In this document: in pieces, positions 5,493 to 9,407 of the stretch | Layout of the letters: each line of letters begins with the position of its first letter | Numbering within the stretch: position 1 is the first letter of the stretch | Assembly: GCA_009923345.1 (NCBI GenBank) | Contig: RFTR01000065.1 | Coordinates: 1 to 9,407, forward strand | DNA length: 9,407 bases | Origin: Betaproteobacteria bacterium | GTDB lineage: Bacteria > Pseudomonadota > Gammaproteobacteria > Burkholderiales > Burkholderiaceae_C | Reading direction: 5' to 3' | Position numbers and translations under genes: made by a program | The notes under the pieces: model-generated | What the model was told of the DNA's origin: nothing | Seen by the model: the letters and a program-made list of their open reading frames with translations, nothing else | Databases searched by the model: none

Positions 5493-6533
5493 ATGTTCAA
5501 CTTCTCTAAGTTAGGCGTTCCGATTATTCAGGCGCCGATGGCTGGCGGCACCAATAATCCATTGCTAGCCTCAGAAGTTTCTAATGCTGGCGGTGTTGGT
5601 AGTTTTGGATTCTCTTATAGCACTCCACAAAAAATTAGCGAAGATTTAGCGGCTACGAGAGCCTTAACAAATGGCCCTATCAATGCCAACTTCTTCGTGT
5701 TTAGCCCAGTCGATTTGCCATCTCAAGCGATTCAAACGCAAGCCATTGAAGCATTAAAGAATTTGCCTGTTGCAGGCGAGTATTCAGTTTCCACCCCTCA
5801 AGCCCCGTTTTATCCTGCTATTGAAGATCAACTTAATCCTATATGGACGCATCGTCCAGAAATATTAACTTTTCATTTTGGAGTTCCGTCGCTGAGTCTT
5901 ATTGAAAAAGCGCATTCACTAGGAATTACTGTTGGCATTACTGCGACAAGTCTTAAAGAGGGAAGGGCAGTTGAAAAAGCCGGCGCTGATTTTATTGTTG
6001 CGCAAGGCATTGAGGCCGGCGGGCATCGAGGCATATTTAACCCTGACGGAGAAGATGAAAAATTAAGTGCAATCGGTTTAACTAAGCAACTGGTTAAAGA
6101 ATGCTCTATTCCTGTTGTTACCGCAGGCGCAATAATGGATGGAGCAGATATTGCCAATGCGTTAAAGGCTGGCGCTGTGGCCGCTCAAATGGGAACAGCC
6201 TTTTTATGTTGTGATGAGTCAACTGCCTCTTCTGCTCATAAAGAGTATTTGCTCAAGCACCATGGCAGGGGCTCAGTATTCACGACAGGATTTTCTGGAA
6301 GGCCTGCTCGGGGAATAGATAACGAATTTATTCAATTGATGGATGGCAAAGTGGTTTTGCCTTTTCCAATACAAAATACGATGACAGCATCTCTAAGGCA
6401 ATTAGCGGTAAGAACAAATAACGGTGAATATCAAAGTTTATGGGCTGGTCAAGACTATTCCAGAACAAGAAAACTCAATGCTAAGAGCTTGATGTTGGCA
6501 TTAAAAGAAGAGCTTTTGATTGCCCTTGACTGA
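5493..6533 (+). CDS. Nitronate monooxygenase (2-nitropropane dioxygenase-like, FMN enzyme)
   Basis: Enzymes of this family oxidise alkyl nitronates (such as propionate 3-nitronate) to carbonyl compounds and nitrite with bound FMN; cytoplasmic. At 346 residues it is full length. Marks seen: N-terminal VPIIQAPMAGG (9-19), SNAGGVGSFGF (30-40), NANFFVF (64-70), ILTFHFGVPS (124-133), the signature QGIEAGGHRG (171-180) with the probable catalytic base His178, VTAGAIMDG (209-217), AAQMGTAFL (230-238) for FMN phosphate binding, and a C-terminal SLWAGQDY (315-322). This set resembles the class I, Hansenula-type enzymes rather than inosine-type TIM barrels. ATG at 5493 has no clear Shine-Dalgarno sequence. 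The gene is single, with its own promoter and a downstream hairpin, and is visibly AT-richer than its neighbours (20 G/C of 60 at 6061-6120, against 32 of 60 at 8281-8340), so transfer from another genome is possible. Enoyl-ACP reductase FabK-type is a less likely alternative. Confidence 0.9.
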   Translation: MFNFSKLGVPIIQAPMAGGTNNPLLASEVSNAGGVGSFGFSYSTPQKISEDLAATRALTNGPINANFFVFSPVDLPSQAIQTQAIEALKNLPVAGEYSVSTPQAPFYPAIEDQLNPIWTHRPEILTFHFGVPSLSLIEKAHSLGITVGITATSLKEGRAVEKAGADFIVAQGIEAGGHRGIFNPDGEDEKLSAIGLTKQLVKECSIPVVTAGAIMDGADIANALKAGAVAAQMGTAFLCCDESTASSAHKEYLLKHHGRGSVFTTGFSGRPARGIDNEFIQLMDGKVVLPFPIQNTMTASLRQLAVRTNNGEYQSLWAGQDYSRTRKLNAKSLMLALKEELLIALD

Positions 6534-6584
6534 TAAGTTCAGTAATTTACAAAGCGTTAAAGCGATCGCCTTATCCCTATTTCT

Positions 6585-6613
6585 AAATAAATGCATAAGG
6601 TATTTATTTTTTT
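6585..6613 (+). terminator. A/T-rich intrinsic terminator after the nitronate monooxygenase gene
   Basis: AAATAAAT (6585-6592) pairs with ATTTATTT (6602-6609) across a 9-nt loop, and the run of T's continues to 6613. A competing CCTTAT/ATAAGG pair is also possible. The stem has no G/C pairs, so strength is uncertain, but the position 50 nt after the stop fits. Confidence 0.5.
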
Positions 6614-6730
6614 ATCCATCAGTCAGTGCTGTTGCGGGTTATTGCAAAAGGGGCAAACTTAGCAAAGAGATGAGACGCGTTCGATCGAGGTGGTATAACG
6701 ATGTAAGATTTAATCAAACCAATAGACTTC

Positions 6731-7537
6731 ATGACAAGAAAACTCTTTTTCCGAGTCTTTGCAGCTTTTTTTTTGATAAGTGCAAGCACGACATGCTTTG
6801 CGCAAAATTTAGTCATGGCATCCACAACTTCAACTGAGCAATCAGGACTGTTTCAGCACCTGCTGCCAGAATTTAAGAAGAGCACTGGAATTGACGTCAA
6901 AGTTGTCGCACTAGGAACTGGTCAATCACTAGATATGGGTCGCAGAGGGGACGCGGATATCTTGTTCGTACACGACCAAGTTGCAGAGGAGAAGTTTGTT
7001 GCCGATGGATTTGGCATCAAACGTTTGCCCGTGATGTACAACGACTTTGTGTTGATCGGACCAGCCAATGACCCAGCCAAAGTGGCTGGCAAAGAATTCA
7101 TCAACGCCTTGAGAAGCTTGGCAAAAGCTAATGCTTCTTTCATCTCCAGAGGTGACAAAAGTGGGACGCACGCTGCTGAACTTCGATACTGGAAGAATGC
7201 CAATCTTGAAAACAAAGGAACTGGCTACAAAGAGTGCGGATGCGGTATGGGGCCAGCTTTAAACATCGCATCATCTACTGATTCTTATGTGCTCGCTGAC
7301 CGTGGTTCTTGGTTGAGTTTCAAGAACCGTGGCTCTATGAAGATTCTGGTGGAAGGTGATAGCCGCCTATATAACCAATATGGTGTGATGGCTGTTAATC
7401 CTGCCAAACACCCACATGTCAAAGTGGATTCAGCGCAAAAATTCATCGATTGGGTTGTCTCTCCTGTCGGGCAATCTGCTATTGCTAGCTACAAAATTGG
7501 TGGGGAACAATTATTCTTTCCCAATGCGGGCAAATAA
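6731..7537 (+). CDS. TupA-like tungstate/molybdate-type ABC transporter substrate-binding protein
   Basis: TupA proteins bind tungstate (some molybdate) in the periplasm and deliver it to the TupBC transporter. The 268-residue product begins with a signal peptide (basic MTRK, hydrophobic residues 5-17, probable cleavage after CFA at 24). Family motifs follow: ASTTSTEQSG (30-39) with the oxyanion-binding Thr/Ser cluster, VVALGTGQ (58-65), GDADILFVH (73-81), VMYNDFVLIGP (101-111), and SRGDKSGTH (139-147), the second oxyanion-binding loop. CGCGMGP (169-175) is an unusual double-Cys variant near the hinge. The Cys at 22 is not in a good lipobox, so it is not predicted to be lipidated. There is no clear Shine-Dalgarno sequence before ATG 6731. 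No tupB or tupC follows in the window, so the protein is an orphan here and its transporter must be elsewhere. Confidence 0.88.
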   Translation: MTRKLFFRVFAAFFLISASTTCFAQNLVMASTTSTEQSGLFQHLLPEFKKSTGIDVKVVALGTGQSLDMGRRGDADILFVHDQVAEEKFVADGFGIKRLPVMYNDFVLIGPANDPAKVAGKEFINALRSLAKANASFISRGDKSGTHAAELRYWKNANLENKGTGYKECGCGMGPALNIASSTDSYVLADRGSWLSFKNRGSMKILVEGDSRLYNQYGVMAVNPAKHPHVKVDSAQKFIDWVVSPVGQSAIASYKIGGEQLFFPNAGK

Positions 7538-7596
7538 TTCAAATACATTCCCCCCTCTAATTGCGAAGTCGAATTAACGTGGGAAGCATTTAATGG

Positions 7597-7610
7597 GTAA
7601 CTGTTACAGT
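7597..7610. promoter_or_regulatory. Two overlapping odd palindromes upstream of the small lipoprotein gene
   Basis: GTAAC-T-GTTAC (7597-7607) and ACTGT-T-ACAGT (7600-7610) are both perfect and overlap by 8 nt, 33 nt before the lipoprotein start codon. This could be an operator that binds a dimer in either register. No regulator is identified. Confidence 0.25.
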
Positions 7611-7642
7611 TTGATGCTAAACACCATGTAAGGAAACCGCAT

Positions 7643-7810
7643 ATGCGTATATTTTTAACTGCCTTAATTTGCTTAGTGCTAGCGTCATGTAGTACAGCCG
7701 TAGCCGTTGCAGATGCCGCAGGCAGTGCGGTTGTCTATGGCGCTAAAACTGTCGTCAATACGGTCGACGCAATTACCCCTGACATCGTGAACAAAAAGAA
7801 AAAAGATTAA
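7643..7810 (+). CDS. Small (55-residue) lipoprotein
   Basis: The ATG at 7643 has a good ribosome binding site (AAGGA at 7630-7634, 8-nt spacing). The product begins MRIFLTALICLVLASC, a textbook type II signal peptide with lipobox LASC and acylated Cys16. The mature part is only 40 residues: a small-residue-rich segment (STAVAVADAAGSAVVYGAKT), then VVNTVDAITPDIV and a strongly basic tail KKKKD. Ser at +2 predicts sorting to the outer membrane. Function unknown. It stands alone between the tupA-like gene and cysM, on the same strand, with 105 nt before and 36 nt after it. Confidence 0.75.
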   Translation: MRIFLTALICLVLASCSTAVAVADAAGSAVVYGAKTVVNTVDAITPDIVNKKKKD

Positions 7811-7846
7811 TACTTTTTTGGTTATCAGTGATCCCTTAGAACTTTT

Positions 7847-8770
7847 ATGCAATCGAATAACTCCACACCCAATTACCCCACGATCGAAGACGCTATCGGC
7901 AAAACGCCTTTGGCTGCATTGCAGCGTATTGGTGCCAAAGATAATGCAGCGCGTGGCAATATCATTTTGGGAAAGTTAGAAGGCAATAACCCTGCGGGCT
8001 CAGTTAAAGACCGACCTGCGTTGTCGATGATTCAACGCGCCCAAGAGCGTGGAGAAATCAAACCTGGCGACACCTTGATTGAAGCAACGTCTGGCAACAC
8101 AGGCATTGCCTTAGCGATGGCAGCATCCATCAAAGGTTATCGCATGGTGTTGATCATGCCGGAAGACCTTTCTATAGAGCGCGCCCAAACTATGAAAGCG
8201 TTTGGTGCAGAACTTATCTTGACGCCTAAAAGTGGAGGCATGGAATACGCGCGTGACTTGGCAGAAACCATGCAGAAAGAAGGAAAGGGCCGCGTGCTCG
8301 ACCAATTCGGCAATGATGACAACCCGCGTATCCATTTTGAAACCACAGGCCCTGAAATTTGGAAAGATACGCAAGGGCGTGTTACCCACTTCGTCAGCGC
8401 GATGGGTACCACTGGCACCATCACTGGGGTCTCGCGTTATTTGAAATCCATGAACCCTTCAATACGCATCGTTGGTGCGCAACCGCAAGAGGGTTCCCGT
8501 ATTCCTGGTATTCGCAAATGGCAAGAAGCTTATTTGCCCAAAATTTATGACGCTACCAATGTCGACGAATTGGTGTTTGTCAGCCAACAAGATGCAGAAG
8601 ACATGTGCCGCCGGATGGCGCGAGAAGAAGGAATATTTGCAGGTATTTCCGCTGCAGGTGCCTGTTGGGTCGCTTTGCAAATAGCACAGAAGGTGGAAAA
8701 CGCCACGATCGTATTTATTGTGTGTGACCGTGGTGACCGGTATTTGTCAACTGGAGTGTTTCCATCATGA
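7847..8770 (+). CDS. cysM: Cysteine synthase B (O-acetylserine sulfhydrylase B)
   Basis: CysM is a PLP enzyme that makes cysteine from O-acetylserine and sulfide, or S-sulfocysteine from thiosulfate; cytoplasmic, usually a dimer. The 307-residue length fits. NPAGSVKDRPA (48-58) carries the Schiff-base Lys54; EATSGNTGIALA (79-90) is the substrate/PLP-binding loop; SAMGTTGTITG (184-194) is the phosphate-binding loop; QPQEGSRIPGIRKW (212-225) is the CysM-type rather than CysK-type segment; CDRGDRYLSTGVF (293-305) closes the fold. The normal SSGG near the C-terminus reads SAAGA (268-272), a small change. ATG 7847 has no clear Shine-Dalgarno sequence, but the family N-terminus (PTIEDAIGKTPL) fits this start. 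Its stop overlaps the NUDIX gene start (ATGA), implying translational coupling. Confidence 0.96.
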   Translation: MQSNNSTPNYPTIEDAIGKTPLAALQRIGAKDNAARGNIILGKLEGNNPAGSVKDRPALSMIQRAQERGEIKPGDTLIEATSGNTGIALAMAASIKGYRMVLIMPEDLSIERAQTMKAFGAELILTPKSGGMEYARDLAETMQKEGKGRVLDQFGNDDNPRIHFETTGPEIWKDTQGRVTHFVSAMGTTGTITGVSRYLKSMNPSIRIVGAQPQEGSRIPGIRKWQEAYLPKIYDATNVDELVFVSQQDAEDMCRRMAREEGIFAGISAAGACWVALQIAQKVENATIVFIVCDRGDRYLSTGVFPS

Positions 8771-9309
8771 GTGCATTTCGTTTTTGTCCAAGCTGTGCAA
8801 CACCATTGGAATTGATTCCTAAACAAGAAGACGGCGGATGGGTCGAGCGTTTGCGTTGTGTGGCATGCGATTGGACGCATTGGAATAATCCAACGCCGGT
8901 GCTAGCTGGCATCGTGCAATACCAAGGGAAAATTTTGTTAGCGCGAAACGCCGCTTGGACAGGCAGACGTTTTGCCTTAATCACTGGCTTTATGGAGGCG
9001 GGCGAGTCTCCCCAAGAAGGCGTCACAAGAGAAATTGCAGAAGAAACTAACTTGCAAGTCAGTGCCTTGCAGTTGGTAGGCGTGTATGACTTTCAGCGTA
9101 TGAACCAAGTCATCATCGCGTATCACGCAGTGGCAAATGGCGAAATTAAGTTGTCGCCAGAATTGGCTGAATACAAACTCTACAAGCCTGAAGACGTCAT
9201 CTGCTGGCCAGCGGGCACCGGCTTTGCAGTGGGAGATTGGTTACGCACCCAAGGCATTGAGCCGCGCTTCATGACATGGGAAGAGCGCGCCGCGCAAAAT
9301 ATAGAATAA
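8767..9309 (+). CDS. NUDIX hydrolase with N-terminal zinc ribbon
   Basis: NUDIX enzymes hydrolyse nucleoside diphosphates linked to another group, with Mg2+. The 180-residue product begins with a four-cysteine zinc ribbon, CPSC (7-10) and CVAC (31-34), similar to the ribbon of NADH pyrophosphatase (NudC) but without its longer N-terminal domain. The NUDIX box runs from G74 to L96: G74, E80, R88-E89, E92-E93 are all present, while the Gly expected at 95 is Asn. The four catalytic glutamate/arginine positions are therefore intact. Later ITGFMEAGE and a MNQVIIAYHAV strand fit the fold. It overlaps cysM by 4 nt and precedes the tusA-like gene by 5 nt, so all three are likely co-translated. The substrate cannot be told; a dinucleotide or a sulfur-activated nucleotide is speculation. 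Confidence 0.9.
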   Translation: MSAFRFCPSCATPLELIPKQEDGGWVERLRCVACDWTHWNNPTPVLAGIVQYQGKILLARNAAWTGRRFALITGFMEAGESPQEGVTREIAEETNLQVSALQLVGVYDFQRMNQVIIAYHAVANGEIKLSPELAEYKLYKPEDVICWPAGTGFAVGDWLRTQGIEPRFMTWEERAAQNIE

Positions 9310-9314
9310 AAACC

Positions 9315-9407
9315 ATGCATATCGATCTCGAACTCGACACCCGTGGCCTCAATTGCCCTTTGCCTATTTTGAAAGCCAAAAAAGCATTGGCCACTTTGCA
9401 AAGTGGC
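9315..9407 (+). CDS. TusA/SirA-family sulfur carrier protein, 3'-partial
   Basis: Thirty-one codons are in the window before it ends. The product starts MHIDLELDTRG and carries LNCPLPILKAKKAL with Cys14 in the CPxP motif, the persulfide-bearing cysteine that defines the TusA/SirA fold. TusA proteins pass sulfur as a persulfide to tRNA thiolation or molybdenum cofactor pathways, while relatives serve other sulfur routes. ATG at 9315 is 5 nt after the NUDIX stop, with a poor Shine-Dalgarno sequence, so translation may rely on coupling. The gene continues past base 9407. Confidence 0.9.
   Translation, partial: MHIDLELDTRGLNCPLPILKAKKALATLQSG

Noticed and set aside
6591..6662. Tiny open frame MHKVFIFLSISQCCCG resembling a signal peptide
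   Set aside because: It overlaps the A/T-rich terminator, has no ribosome binding site and is only 23 codons; the hydrophobicity comes from the T-run.
6520..6837. 105-codon + strand frame between the nitronate monooxygenase and tupA-like genes
   Set aside because: It overlaps both neighbours and the terminator, with no ribosome binding site or recognisable features.

Overview
The window looks like chromosomal DNA of a Burkholderiales betaproteobacterium with moderate GC, perhaps a freshwater Comamonadaceae/Burkholderiaceae lineage. The evidence is a Bug-type (tripartite tricarboxylate) solute receptor, a YeeZ-like atypical SDR, a XenA/YqjM-type ene-reductase and a cysM-NUDIX-tusA block. The genus is inference. 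There is no sign of a phage, plasmid, transposon or CRISPR array.

Left part (1-2868): two convergent genes, an atypical SDR (+ strand, cut by the window edge) and a Bug receptor (- strand), are each broken by an internal deletion that also shifts the frame. The Bug pseudogene lies directly downstream of an intact old-yellow-enzyme-like oxidoreductase. The start of that oxidoreductase is best read as a GTG at 2868 behind a GGAG ribosome binding site.

Middle part (2887-4967, - strand): a 477-residue hydrophilic protein carries twelve tandem copies of a 12-residue [D/E]N[L/I]Q-centred repeat and a C-terminal coiled coil. Upstream of it are a complete tRNA-Leu(CAA) and a 138-residue low-complexity protein with a duplicated 'A-L-x-(4)-D-x-A-x-A-Q-K-A' motif. 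I cannot assign a function to either protein; they are the most novel coding sequences here. The repeat gene, the ene-reductase and the Bug gene are closely spaced and may be one transcript.

Intergenic part (4968-5492): about 525 bp without a convincing gene. It is rich in inverted repeats, including a tRNA-like four-way junction with a TTGCAAA loop (possibly a decayed tRNA-Cys) immediately followed by a strong UUCG-loop intrinsic terminator.

Right part (5493-9407, + strand): an AT-rich nitronate monooxygenase with its own promoter and terminator; an orphan TupA-like tungstate/molybdate-type periplasmic binding protein; a 55-residue lipoprotein; then a tight block of cysM (cysteine synthase B), a zinc-ribbon NUDIX hydrolase overlapping cysM by 4 nt, and the 5' end of a TusA/SirA-like sulfur carrier 5 nt further on. 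This block suggests coordinated cysteine synthesis and sulfur trafficking. Everything here is read by eye; no database search was run.
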